This document shows positions 40,401 through 47,636 of a DNA stretch of 50,660 bases, piece by piece. Origin of the DNA: Verrucomicrobiota bacterium (GTDB lineage Bacteria; Verrucomicrobiota; Verrucomicrobiia; Chthoniobacterales; Terrimicrobiaceae); NCBI GenBank assembly GCA_026398255.1, contig JAPLTG010000030.1, positions 1 through 50,660 on the forward strand, written 5' to 3'. The notes below the pieces were generated by a model that ran no database searches, was not told the origin of the DNA, and saw only the letters and a program-made list of their open reading frames with translations. The number at the start of each line of letters is the position of its first letter. Within the stretch, counting starts at the first letter, position 1. Position numbers and translations under genes: made by a program.

Positions 40401-40913
40401 GAATTGGCGCAAGCGGGAGAAAAACTCGGCATCCAGCCCCTGCCAGACATCCAGTGCGCAAAAGCCGATGCGGTCTTGTTCCTTGAGAACGCGGGTGATC
40501 CTCTCCGTGGTCGAGCAGACGAGGCCGAACGAAATGTGCCGGCACACGCCGAACGCAAGGCCGGTGAATGTGGAAATCTCGCGCCAAGGCACCGGGCGCG
40601 CCGTGTCCTCGCGGTATTTGCACTGGATAGCCCAAAACTCGGCGCTGTTGGTTTCTGCGATGAGGTCGATGCCTTGGTCATCGGCCGTCAGGCGGAGTTT
40701 TTTCCGAAGTGCAGACGGAACATCCCTCAGAAGCCAGACCGAGCGCAGCTTGGTCGCGTATTCCGGATCGAGCAGAAGGTAGGCGCGAACGAGATGCTCG
40801 AACACATCGCCCTTTTCCTTTTCGGACAACCGACTGAGGTGCCCGACGAAATCCTCCCACGACGAACAACGCCCGACAGCTTTATGCAAAGCGGGGTGGT
40901 ATATGCCTTTCAT
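37437..40913 (-). CDS. PD-(D/E)xK nuclease - SF2 helicase with seven INT_rpt-like repeats
   Basis: The 1158-residue protein has three parts. Residues about 30-165 resemble an Mrr-type restriction fold with DQGIDLIA (79-86) and WAIQCKYRE (95-102), i.e. D...QxK. Residues about 185-640 are an SF2 helicase: SPCGSGKS (211-218), DEAH (339-342), MTATERR (369-375), CLTEGVDVPGIDC (535-547) and QAVGRALRP (562-570). Residues 669-1158 are seven tandem 71-residue repeats, the last being 64, with consensus FxEARxFVxxLNLKSxxEW, then KGxLPxDIP and GWxGxGDWLGTG. The repeat type resembles the phage-integrase repeat unit (Pfam INT_rpt). Composition drops sharply where the repeats start. It probably acts on foreign or damaged DNA; that role is inferred. 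Confidence 0.85.
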   Translation of the reverse strand: MKGIYHPALHKAVGRCSSWEDFVGHLSRLSEKEKGDVFEHLVRAYLLLDPEYATKLRSVWLLRDVPSALRKKLRLTADDQGIDLIAETNSAEFWAIQCKYREDTARPVPWREISTFTGLAFGVCRHISFGLVCSTTERITRVLKEQDRIGFCALDVWQGLDAEFFSRLRQFLGRKPAKLVPLKPRPHQKSAIADAREHFVAKKQKRGKLISPCGSGKSLTAYWIARDLGAKKILVAVPSLSLIRQTLKVWLRESLAHGDKVEWICVCSDESAGRVEQDDTAVLRQDLGAPCLTDPQEIAAWLRRKKPGLTVVFTTYQSGEALGKAARAAKFSFDLGIMDEAHKTVGDGDKLFSHLLHDENLPVRRRIFMTATERRYRGKGDKILSMDNAAIYGDTFHLLSFKRALEATPPILSDYRIVTILVSRDEITDMVRKNVFLRPDKGRWDKEVEAEMLASLVALRKAMRKYPIRHAVSFHSSIQRAEIFKDHNDAYNRSFESHAPVESFHVSGKTPTGPRARIVSEFASTERALITNARCLTEGVDVPGIDCVMFADPRRSAVDIVQAVGRALRPAKGKKMGYVIVPILHDAEAKPEDIFASGEFKEILTTLRALAANDERIIEYFRSVSQGKQRHGGGSVVFDIDEKLAKRINLEDFAREIDLKCWDRLANLSWRPFEEARAFVRSLNLKSNTEWLRFTKGELTQKGTLPADIPVTPERTYKYNGWVSLGDWLGTVRVANARRAFRSFIEARKFVHSINLKTGNEWIQFCRGNLAAKGILPSDIPINPAKIYRNQGWRGVGDWLGTGRVANSKRRYRPFEEARNFVRSLNLNSVAEWNQFCRGKNPAKGTPPLDIPNFPEITYKKHGWNGYGDWLGTGNVANFRRGFRPFSEARAFVHELNIKTLEEWFKFCKGQLPEKGSLPPDIPVNPSRTYKNQGWCGSGDWLGNGRVSNSERFFRPFEDARNFVRSLNLKSTKEWIDFYSGRMQSKGTIPFDIPTAPERCYKDTGWKGMGDWLGTGIIAASKRKYRFFKDARSYVHLLNLKSVNEWRRFCRGEMPEKGELPNDIPVGPERPYKSQGWKGYGDWLGTGSISPSRRKYRSFTEARKFAHALKLKSANEWRLFCKGKLLEKGKLPADIPANPCSPFKNNGWISFNDWLGKK
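37440..38909 (-). repeat. Coding array of seven 213-base repeats in the helicase gene
   Basis: The seven units start at residues 669, 740, 811, 882, 953, 1024 and 1095 and keep an exact 71-codon period with no insertions or deletions; the last stops after 64 codons. Units differ at many positions yet all keep W-x-x-F/Y, D-I-P, G-W and D-W-L-G, so they are selected for structure and not merely recent copies. Confidence 0.95.
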
Positions 40914-41009
40914 AGCGCTGTGAAATCAGAAGCCAGAGCGAGAAGGTTTCCAAAAAGCCAGTTGGCCTTCCAGAGGATTCGCTGGGAAGAGGTGTAGGCT
41001 CTCCAGGGC

Positions 41010-41123
41010 GGCGCGTTCGCGCCTGAGGCTTGGGCACTGACGAAGCATCGCCCTCCAAGGATTCGCGGGGATTCGGTTTATTCGCGGGCAGTCTTTCTCT
41101 GCGCCTCGGTGTCTCTGCGGGAG
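41010..41123 (-). repeat. Right inverted arm and a copy of the intergenic repeat
   Basis: Bases 41059-41123 pair with 36575-36677 in inverted orientation (27 of 30 in the best block). Bases 41010-41041 are a reverse copy of the GGCGC..GCGCC repeat end seen at 36402-36435. It lies upstream of the helicase start. Confidence 0.7.
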
Positions 41124-41659
41124 GAATTGGATGAATTTAGTGATCATTGCGGGGGGCATCCTAAAACGGCTGGTAGGACAAATACGGGGGGACCAGTTTT
41201 TTTTCTGTGAGAATCAGGGAAGGCTCTCACGGAGGCACCAAGGCACGGAGGTGGAGATGCAGAAAAACCGGAGAGCTGAGACCTGAAATTTGAAGATTTC
41301 TCTGCGCCCTTCGTAGCTTCGTGTGAGGTTTTCTGTAACGGCGCATTCGCGCTTGAGGTTTGGGCGCTGACAACCGAGACATCGGGCGGCGGCGGGAGTT
41401 GCTGAATGGCTCGATCAAAGTCGGACTCCAGCGTGTGGCTTCCGTAACGCCCTCAACTACCGGCCAGAATCCTTTTCTATTGCGGCAGACTCGATCTCTT
41501 TACCTCTACTCATCAAATTCCGTAAAGAACCTGCATGAGAGCGTTCACCGCGTGCATGTGGCGCTTTCCTCGGCTTTCCCTTTGTAGGATGTTTTTCGAC
41601 TGGCGGTCTCGTGCTTGCAAACCTGCGCGCCGCCGGAAACCTCCTTTCTTCGCTGGGAT
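41124..41659. other. Gene-free stretch between helicase and rfbA
   Basis: Apart from the repeat pieces described separately, 41124-41222 and 41372-41659 contain no convincing gene. A 19-codon frame on the minus strand (41513-41457) begins MSRGKEIESAA and may be a remnant of an addiction-type gene, but it is too short to call. A run of eight T's (about 41199) follows no stable stem that I can see. Confidence 0.5.
41223..41371. repeat. Inverted pair of intergenic repeat pieces
   Basis: CTCACGGAGGCACCAAGGCACGG (from 41226) reads like the plus-strand copies after cinA, while 41306-41332 (CGCCCTTCGTAGCTTCGTGT...) and 41337-41371 read as reverse copies. The two halves could pair into a long imperfect hairpin. 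Nothing coding is visible. Confidence 0.55.
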
Positions 41660-42541
41660 TTATTTCAGCAGGCGGCGGAGATAGGCGCCGTAGCTGGATT
41701 TGCCGAGGTGGGCAATTTGGGTTTCCAGATCGGCGAGGGTGATCCATTGATTTCGCAGGGCGATTTCTTCGAGGCAGGCGATTTTGAGACCTTGGCGGCG
41801 TTCGATGACGCTGACGAATTCCGCGGCTTCCATGAGCGATTCGTGCGTGCCAGTGTCGAGCCAAGCGGTGCCTCGGCCGAGTTGTTCGACATGGAGGGTC
41901 CCGGTTTCGAGATAGCGGCGGTTGAGATCGGTGATTTCGAGTTCGCCACGGGCGGAGGGCTGGAGGTTGGCCGCGATCTCGACAGCGCGGTGGTCGTAGA
42001 AATAGAGGCCGGGAATGGCGAAATTCGACTTTGGATTGTTTGGTTTTTCCTCCAGGGAGAGGACTCGACCGTCGGGTGCAAACTCGACGACGCCGTAGGC
42101 GCTGGGCTCGGCGACATGGTAGCCGAAGATGGTGGCGCCTTCCTGGCGGCGGTCGGCATTTTCCACGGCTTCGGAAAAATACTGGCCGTAGAAAATATTG
42201 TCGCCGAGGACGAGAGCGGAGGGTTTGTCGCCGATGAATTCGGCGCCGATGTGGTAGGCTTGGGCGAGGCCCTCGGGGCGGGGCTGCTCGGCGTATTGGA
42301 GAGAAATTCCAAATTGCGAGCCGTCTCCGAGGAGTCTCTGGAAGAGGGGCAAATCCTCGGGTGTGGAGATCAGCAAAATTTCCCGGATGCCGGAGAGCAT
42401 GAGCACCGACAGCGGGTAGTAAACCATCGGCTTGTCGTAGACCGGCATGAGTTGCTTGCTGACGGCGATGGTGAGCGGGTAGAGGCGGGTGCCGGAGCCT
42501 CCGGCGAGGATGATGCCGCGGCGCTGGGTGTTGTGTTGCAT
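41660..42541 (-). CDS. rfbA: Glucose-1-phosphate thymidylyltransferase
   Basis: RfbA makes dTDP-glucose from dTTP and glucose 1-phosphate, the first step to dTDP-rhamnose and related sugars. The 293-residue product has the nucleotidyltransferase signature [16 protein letters not shown] (9-24), [21 protein letters not shown] and the catalytic-metal region [17 protein letters not shown]. It lies downstream of rfbB with a dispersed repeat between. rfbC and rfbD are not in the window. Confidence 0.97.
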   Translation of the reverse strand: MQHNTQRRGIILAGGSGTRLYPLTIAVSKQLMPVYDKPMVYYPLSVLMLSGIREILLISTPEDLPLFQRLLGDGSQFGISLQYAEQPRPEGLAQAYHIGAEFIGDKPSALVLGDNIFYGQYFSEAVENADRRQEGATIFGYHVAEPSAYGVVEFAPDGRVLSLEEKPNNPKSNFAIPGLYFYDHRAVEIAANLQPSARGELEITDLNRRYLETGTLHVEQLGRGTAWLDTGTHESLMEAAEFVSVIERRQGLKIACLEEIALRNQWITLADLETQIAHLGKSSYGAYLRRLLK

Positions 42542-42555
42542 GTCAGGTGAGAATT

Positions 42556-42658
42556 TTTACCACAATCGAAAAGGCGGGGCCTTTGAGATGGAGCAACCGA
42601 AGGTTGGCCCGTAGGGCGAGCCGAGCGGGAGCGAGCGAGTCAAAGGACACGGAGGGCA
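42556..42658 (-). repeat. Dispersed intergenic repeat, copy B
   Basis: This is the reverse-oriented partner of 491-596, placed between rfbA and rfbB, just past the rfbB stop. It carries the same AGCGAGCGAGTCAAAGGACAC core and CACAATCGAAAAGGCGGGGC end. Transcription from rfbB into rfbA would pass through it. Confidence 0.75.
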
Positions 42659-42678
42659 CGGAGGAAAAGGCCGAGGGA

Positions 42679-43746
42679 TTATTTGGATGATCCGAGGCGC
42701 TCGCGGCTGTAGCGGTTTTTGGTGATGTCGTCGGTCCAACCACGGTTGGCGAGATACCAATCGACTGTCTTGGCGAGGCCGGTTTCGAACGACTCACGGG
42801 GCGACCAGCCGAGTTCGCTTTGGATTTTTGCGCAATCGATGGCGTAGCGGCGGTCGTGGCCGGGACGGTCGGCGACATAGGTGATCTGTGCGGAGTAGGA
42901 GGCGCCGTCGGGGCGGGGGGATTTGGCGTCCAGGAGCTCGCAGAGGGTTTTCACCACATCGAGATTCGCGCGTTCGTTGAGTCCACCGACATTGTAGGTC
43001 TCGCCGAGGCGGCCTTTTTGCAGGACGAGCCAGATGGCGGAAGCGTGATCTTCGACAAAAAGCCAATCGCGGATTTGCTGGCCGTCGCCATACACGGGGA
43101 GGGGCTTTCCATCGAGCGCGTTCAGAATCATCAAGGGGATGAGCTTTTCAGGAAAATGGTAGGGGCCGTAGTTGTTCGAGCAATTCGTCGTGAGGGTGGG
43201 GAAGCCGTAAGTGTGCTGGAAGGCCCGGACGAGGTGGTCGCTGGCGGCCTTGGAGGCGGCGTAGGGGCTGTTCGGCGCGAAGGGCGTGGTTTCCGAAAAA
43301 GCAGGGTCGTTCGGCCCGAGTGTTCCGTAAACTTCATCGGTCGAGACATGGAGGAAACGAAACCCGGCGCGGCGGGGCTCGGGGAGCGATTTCCAATAAT
43401 GGCGCGAGGCATTCAGGAGACGGAGCGTGCCGGTGACATTCGTTTGCACGAAGGGCTCGGGCGAATCGATCGAGCGGTCCACATGTGACTCGGCGGCGAA
43501 ATTCAGCACGGCGTCGATTTGATGCTCGGTGAGCAATCTCGAAACCAATGCCGCATCCCCGATATCACCCTGTTGAAAAACATAGCGCGGATCGGCGGCG
43601 AGGTCCGCGAGGTTGGCGGGGTTGCCCGCGTAGGTGAGAAGGTCGAGATTGACCAGCTTTTGTAGTGGCGAGCCCGATTCGGCGAGCCTCTGCCGGATGA
43701 AATTGCTGCCGATGAATCCGCAGCCACCTGTGACTAAAATATTCAT
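42679..43746 (-). CDS. rfbB: dTDP-glucose 4,6-dehydratase
   Basis: RfbB converts dTDP-glucose to the 4-keto-6-deoxy sugar. The 355-residue short-chain dehydrogenase relative has the NAD motif [12 protein letters not shown] (5-16), [11 protein letters not shown], the catalytic region [10 protein letters not shown] and the YAASKAASD motif with Tyr-x3-Lys. It starts at ATG 43746 and stops just before repeat copy B. Confidence 0.97.
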   Translation of the reverse strand: MNILVTGGCGFIGSNFIRQRLAESGSPLQKLVNLDLLTYAGNPANLADLAADPRYVFQQGDIGDAALVSRLLTEHQIDAVLNFAAESHVDRSIDSPEPFVQTNVTGTLRLLNASRHYWKSLPEPRRAGFRFLHVSTDEVYGTLGPNDPAFSETTPFAPNSPYAASKAASDHLVRAFQHTYGFPTLTTNCSNNYGPYHFPEKLIPLMILNALDGKPLPVYGDGQQIRDWLFVEDHASAIWLVLQKGRLGETYNVGGLNERANLDVVKTLCELLDAKSPRPDGASYSAQITYVADRPGHDRRYAIDCAKIQSELGWSPRESFETGLAKTVDWYLANRGWTDDITKNRYSRERLGSSK

Positions 43747-43777
43747 GCCCTTCCCTCGCTCCTCTGCCTGATTGTTT

Positions 43778-43984
43778 TTATTCCGTGTCTTCGCCCTCGC
43801 TCAAGACCTCATCGAGTTTGTCCTCAAACTCATCCAGTCCGGTGCTCGGAATGATCACCGAATTGCGCCGCCCGTGGGCCGCTTCGGTAATCTTGAGAAA
43901 CCGTCCGCGTTCATTTTCACGCAGTTCGATAATAAAGTGCTTCCGCTCGATCGTGAGCTCGCGGGATGAGATTGTGTCTTCCAT
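43778..43984 (-). CDS. PUR-alpha-like nucleic-acid-binding protein (single PUR repeat)
   Basis: The 68-residue product starts at ATG 43984 (longer frame upstream rejected) and reads like one PUR repeat: [19 protein letters not shown], then [31 protein letters not shown]. Eukaryotic PUR-alpha has the same Y/F-x-(L/I)-D/E-x-K/R-E/Q-N-x-(K/R)-G-R-F-L-K-I-x-E pattern, and bacterial one-repeat proteins such as Borrelia BpuR dimerise and bind single-stranded DNA or RNA. It ends in an acidic tail. It lies 31 bases upstream of the rfbB start on the same strand. Confidence 0.82.
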   Translation of the reverse strand: MEDTISSRELTIERKHFIIELRENERGRFLKITEAAHGRRNSVIIPSTGLDEFEDKLDEVLSEGEDTE

Positions 43985-44068
43985 TAAAAACTTGGGGTAG
44001 CCGGGATAACTACCCGATCCCCATCCTCGCCCGCAACAGCAAAAGGGCGCCCGATTTTCTATCCGCAA

Positions 44069-45190
44069 TCACCGCGCCTTGCCGAGGAGTTGGTCGGGAT
44101 TGAGTTTTTTCAAAGCGGGGAGGGTGAAAAGGCCGTCTTTGCGGATGAGTTTGCCGTCGAACCACACCTCGCCGCCGCCGTAATCGGGGCGCTGGATGCA
44201 GACCATGTCCCAGTGGATGCGGCTCGTGTTGCCGTTGCCGGCGGTCTTGTAGGCCTGGCCGGGCGTGAAGTGGAAGGAGCCGGCGATTTTTTCGTCGAAC
44301 AAAATGTCGCGCATCGGATGCAGGATGTGCGGGTTGAAGCCGAGCGAGAATTCGCCGATGTAGCGCGCGCCGGCGTCGCTGTCCAAGATGCGGTTGAGCG
44401 CGGCGGTGTTGTTGGCGGTGGCCTTCTTGATGCGGCCTTCGGAAAATTCGAGCCGCACATTATCGAACGCGTGGCCTTGATAAATGCTCGGGACATTGAA
44501 GGTGACATGGCCCTCGACGCTTTTTTTCACTGGGCAGGAAAAAACCTCGCCGTCGGGGATGTTGCGGTCACCGCCGCAGGCCACGGCGCCGATGTTTTTA
44601 ATGGAGAAGCGGAGGTCCGTGCCGGGGCCTTTGAGGTGAACCTTGTCGGTGCGGTCCATGAGCGCCTTGAGCGCGGCCATGCCGGGGGCCATGCGGCCGT
44701 AGTCGAGCGTGCAGACTTTGAAGAAGAAATCCTCGAACGCGGGCGTGCTCATCTGCGCCTGCTGGGCCATGGCGGGAGTGGGCCAGCGGAGGACGACCCA
44801 CTTGGTTTTGTTGATGCGCCAATCCATGACGGGCCGCATCTTGCCCGCGATAAGTTGCATTTTCGCATCGGGCACATCGCTCATCTCGGTGATGTTGTGG
44901 CTTCCGCGGACAGCGATGTAGGCATCCATCTTTTTCATGCGGGCGAGTTCCACGGCGGCGCCGATCTCGAGTCCGGCTTCCTCCGCGCCAAGAGCCATCT
45001 CGCGCGAGAGGCGGGCGTGGTGGTTTTGGACGAACGGAAGGGCTTTGCAGGCACGGACGGCGCGGATGAGGGCGACTCCAATCGAGTCGGGCACATCGAA
45101 GAGGTCGATGAGGACCTTTTCGCCCGGGATGAGTTTCGTGGAGTGTTTGGTGAGGACGGCGGCGAGGCTGTCGCAGCGTGGATCTTGCAT
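44069..45190 (-). CDS. Aminopeptidase, peptidase family M29
   Basis: The 373-residue protein shows the M29 (AmpS/thermophilic aminopeptidase T) features: the N-terminal domain with [19 protein letters not shown], and metal-binding residues in [41 protein letters not shown] and SRIHWDMVC. Such enzymes release N-terminal residues with a two-metal centre in the cytosol. It lies next to the YqjD-type cluster on the same strand. Confidence 0.9.
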   Translation of the reverse strand: MQDPRCDSLAAVLTKHSTKLIPGEKVLIDLFDVPDSIGVALIRAVRACKALPFVQNHHARLSREMALGAEEAGLEIGAAVELARMKKMDAYIAVRGSHNITEMSDVPDAKMQLIAGKMRPVMDWRINKTKWVVLRWPTPAMAQQAQMSTPAFEDFFFKVCTLDYGRMAPGMAALKALMDRTDKVHLKGPGTDLRFSIKNIGAVACGGDRNIPDGEVFSCPVKKSVEGHVTFNVPSIYQGHAFDNVRLEFSEGRIKKATANNTAALNRILDSDAGARYIGEFSLGFNPHILHPMRDILFDEKIAGSFHFTPGQAYKTAGNGNTSRIHWDMVCIQRPDYGGGEVWFDGKLIRKDGLFTLPALKKLNPDQLLGKAR

Positions 45191-45196
45191 GGTGGA

Positions 45197-45571
45197 TTAG
45201 CGGGAAAATTTTTCGGCAAACTCGCCAACGCGGCGTGCGGCGTAAGCGGAGAGCGCGGGGCGGGCGAGGGGATAGGCGATTTTGAAAAGGGCGAGCAGAA
45301 TGCTCCAAAGGCCCGCCGCACCGGAGAGGCGAGATTTTTTCGCGGGCTCGAGGGATTTGCCTTTGAGGGTTTTCGTGACGACTCGGGTTTTCGGTCCCGC
45401 AAGAATCCAACCGAGGGCCGCCGCGCCGCCGAGCCAAGCGAGGGGCTGGTTGCGAACGGATTTTTTGAATTTCGAAACGAGGTTCACTTCCTCCACGAGG
45501 GCGTTGGCATCCCGCGCAATCGCAGCGCGGCTGCGGCGCAGATCCTCGAGGATTTTCTCCTTTGCGGTCAT
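45197..45571 (-). CDS. YqjK-like/unknown membrane-associated protein
   Basis: The 124-residue product (start ATG 45571, overlapping the YqjE-like stop as ATGA) has a basic amphipathic start (TAKEKILEDLRRSRAAIARD) and a hydrophobic stretch QPLAWLGGAAALGWILAG. A second stretch is LWSILLALFKIAYPLARPAL. The position downstream of YqjD- and YqjE-like genes matches the yqjDEK cluster, although the sequence match to YqjK is only by position. Confidence 0.6.
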   Translation of the reverse strand: MTAKEKILEDLRRSRAAIARDANALVEEVNLVSKFKKSVRNQPLAWLGGAAALGWILAGPKTRVVTKTLKGKSLEPAKKSRLSGAAGLWSILLALFKIAYPLARPALSAYAARRVGEFAEKFSR

Positions 45572-46005
45572 GGTCGCTTCTCCTTGCGGAGGGCGTCGAT
45601 GTCCGCCGTGATCTCGCGGCGCGTCGTCTCGAAGAGTTTCGTGCGGCAGAGGGCCTTGATGCGATTCACACACACGGCGGCGATCAGTAAATGGAGCGTG
45701 GTGAATCCTGCAAGAATCCAGAACCAGGAAACTCCGAGGAAGTGGGCGGCGAAAAACGCCACGGCGATGACGAGTAGCGCATAGCCGAAGCCGGCGAAAA
45801 ACAGCGCGACCAGCAAGAGCAGGCCCATTCGCAAACCGAGCGCGAGCGCTTCTTTCGATTCCTCGCCAGCGAGGACGGCGAGGTTTTGGAAATACGAAGC
45901 GACAGACCCGAGGAGGCTGAGGATTTCCTCAAAAAGCCCTCGGGGTTCCTCCCGCAACGCCGGCTTGGCGGAGTTGGCGGGATCGACCGGTCCGTTCAGA
46001 GCCAA
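45568..46005 (-). CDS. YqjE/phage-holin-superfamily membrane protein
   Basis: The 145-residue protein has two adjacent membrane segments (about 58-84: LRMGLLLLVALFFAGFGYAL; about 88-112: FLGVSWFWILAGFTTLHLLI) and basic helices at both ends, the layout of YqjE (holin superfamily III). It probably associates with YqjD-like protein in stationary-phase or stress membranes. Coupled to the next gene by ATGA; the upstream gene ends six bases away. Confidence 0.82.
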   Translation of the reverse strand: MALNGPVDPANSAKPALREEPRGLFEEILSLLGSVASYFQNLAVLAGEESKEALALGLRMGLLLLVALFFAGFGYALLVIAVAFFAAHFLGVSWFWILAGFTTLHLLIAAVCVNRIKALCRTKLFETTRREITADIDALRKEKRP

Positions 46006-46011
46006 AGTAGG

Positions 46012-46413
46012 TCAGCGGCGGAGGATGAGGCCGAAAAGGAAGCCCACCCCGAGCGCAATGCCAACGGATTGGAGCGGGTTCGCGCGAATGTAGGCTTCGG
46101 CTTCGCTTTGGTAATCCTGAGCGTAGGCGGAGGCGTCGCTGTAAACCGACTGCGCGCGTCCACGGAACTCGTCGGCTTTTGTGCGGGCTTGGTCACGGAT
46201 GTCTCCGTAGGAAGCGCTGGCCGCTTCGCCGAGGTCCTTGGCGGCGGCACCCAAATGCTCGCGTCCAGCTTCGTAGGCGGACTTGGCGTGTTTTTTTACG
46301 GTTTCTCCGACGGCGCGACCGGCTTCGGTGGCGGCATCGAGGGCTTTTTTGGCGTGCTCGGAACTGCTTTCCAGCTTCTTGGCGGCAATGTTGTTGTCGT
46401 TGGTATCGCTCAT
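46012..46413 (-). CDS. YqjD/ElaB-like (DUF883) membrane-anchored protein
   Basis: The 133-residue product starts at ATG 46413 and is mostly a long charged helix rich in Ala, Glu and Lys (SSSEHAKKALDAATEAGRAV...). The C-terminal anchor YIRANPLQSVGIALGVGFLF (about 108-127), then GLILRR, is the DUF883 hallmark. In E. coli YqjD binds ribosomes at the membrane in stationary phase. It is the first gene of the three-gene cluster and is divergent from galK. Confidence 0.9.
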   Translation of the reverse strand: MSDTNDNNIAAKKLESSSEHAKKALDAATEAGRAVGETVKKHAKSAYEAGREHLGAAAKDLGEAASASYGDIRDQARTKADEFRGRAQSVYSDASAYAQDYQSEAEAYIRANPLQSVGIALGVGFLFGLILRR

Positions 46414-46493
46414 AAGTTTTTTTCCTTCGCCCGAATCCTGCCACACAAAAGCCGCTTGGCAAGCCGCAAGCCCCCCGCAATCATCACGCTCGT

Positions 46494-47585
46494 ATGTCCA
46501 TCAGCACCTTTGCTCCAGGCCGCGTCGAGATCCTCGGAAATCACACCGATTACAACGGAGGTGTTGTCCTCTCCGCCGCGCTCCATCTGGGCATTACGGC
46601 CACCGGTGAAAAATTGCCCGACGGTCTCGTGGAGTTGGCCAGCGGTGATATGGGGAACGTGGAAAAATTCGACCGCACCAAGGGATTGCAGCGCACCGGA
46701 CAATGGACCGATTACCCGCTGGGTGTCGCGGAAATGCTCGCCCGAGCCGGCGCCGAGGCAGGAGGTTTTGCCATTCGCTACGAATCAACCCTGCCGACTG
46801 GTGCGGGGCTTTCGAGTTCGGCCGCGTTGGAGGTCGCCACGGCCGCGCTGCTCATGAAGCTCTATCCATTTTCGCTCTCGCGCATGGAGGTCGCGAAACT
46901 CTGCCGCCGCGCCGAGAATGAATTCGTCGGCGTGAATTGCGGCCTCCTCGATCAGGCTTCATCAGTTTTCGGTCTCAAAGACCACCTCGTGTTTCTCGAT
47001 TGCCGCGCCGAGTCGGTGAAAAACATCCCGCTGCCCTCGCACTTCGGCCTGCTCATCATCAACTCGGGCGTCAAACACGCCCTCGTCGGCGGCGAATACA
47101 ATGAACGCCGCGAGCAATGCTTCGAAGCCGCCCGGCACATGGGAGTCGAGGCCTTGCGGAATGTCACAATGGCGCAACTCGAAGCCGCCGAAATGCCCGA
47201 CTTGGCCAAACGCCGCGCCCGCCATGTTGTGGGTGAGAACGAGAGGGTGTTCCAAGCCATTGAGGCTCTTAATTCTGGAGACGGTGAACTTCTCGGAACG
47301 CTCATGACGGCTTCGCACCGGAGTTCGATGGATAATTTCCAAAACAGCACGCCGGAACTCGATCTCCTCGTTGAGCTTGCAATTAAACAAAAGGGTTGCC
47401 TAGGCGCGCGCTTGAGCGGGGGAGGATTTGGCGGGGCGATTGTTGCCCTAGTCGAAATGCAAGACGCTGATCGTGTATTGTTTGAGGTGAAAAAAACCTA
47501 CGAGGCCCAAACGCACCACGAAGCCGCCGGCTATCTCTGCCGTGCAGGCGACGGCGCATTGCCTCCCGACGGCTCCGGAGCCTGA
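46494..47585 (+). CDS. galK: Galactokinase-like GHMP kinase
   Basis: The 363-residue protein has the galactokinase signature start APGRVEILGNHTDYNGG (7-23), the ATP motif PTGAGLSSSAAL (101-112), the catalytic Asp153 in NCGLLDQASS and the C-terminal GARLSGGGFGGAIVAL. The sugar-binding Glu of the usual GEHTDY is Asn16 here (in human GalK1 the equivalent Glu43 contacts the sugar), so the preferred sugar may differ from galactose. It lies alone between the YqjD cluster and the cysteine genes. Confidence 0.9.
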   Translation: MSISTFAPGRVEILGNHTDYNGGVVLSAALHLGITATGEKLPDGLVELASGDMGNVEKFDRTKGLQRTGQWTDYPLGVAEMLARAGAEAGGFAIRYESTLPTGAGLSSSAALEVATAALLMKLYPFSLSRMEVAKLCRRAENEFVGVNCGLLDQASSVFGLKDHLVFLDCRAESVKNIPLPSHFGLLIINSGVKHALVGGEYNERREQCFEAARHMGVEALRNVTMAQLEAAEMPDLAKRRARHVVGENERVFQAIEALNSGDGELLGTLMTASHRSSMDNFQNSTPELDLLVELAIKQKGCLGARLSGGGFGGAIVALVEMQDADRVLFEVKKTYEAQTHHEAAGYLCRAGDGALPPDGSGA

Positions 47586-47636
47586 TTCCAAGCCGATTCT
47601 CGACAAATCCACGCGCGGGCCGGTAGTCTTGCCCGC

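Noticed and set aside
41457-41513. 19-codon minus-strand frame beginning MSRGKEIESAA
   Set aside because: It resembles the start of addiction-module proteins but is too short, and no promoter or partner gene was found.
44090-45784. A 564-codon plus-strand frame opposite the M29 and YqjK-like genes
   Set aside because: The antisense composition is the same and no domain is visible. The minus-strand genes have conserved catalytic motifs.
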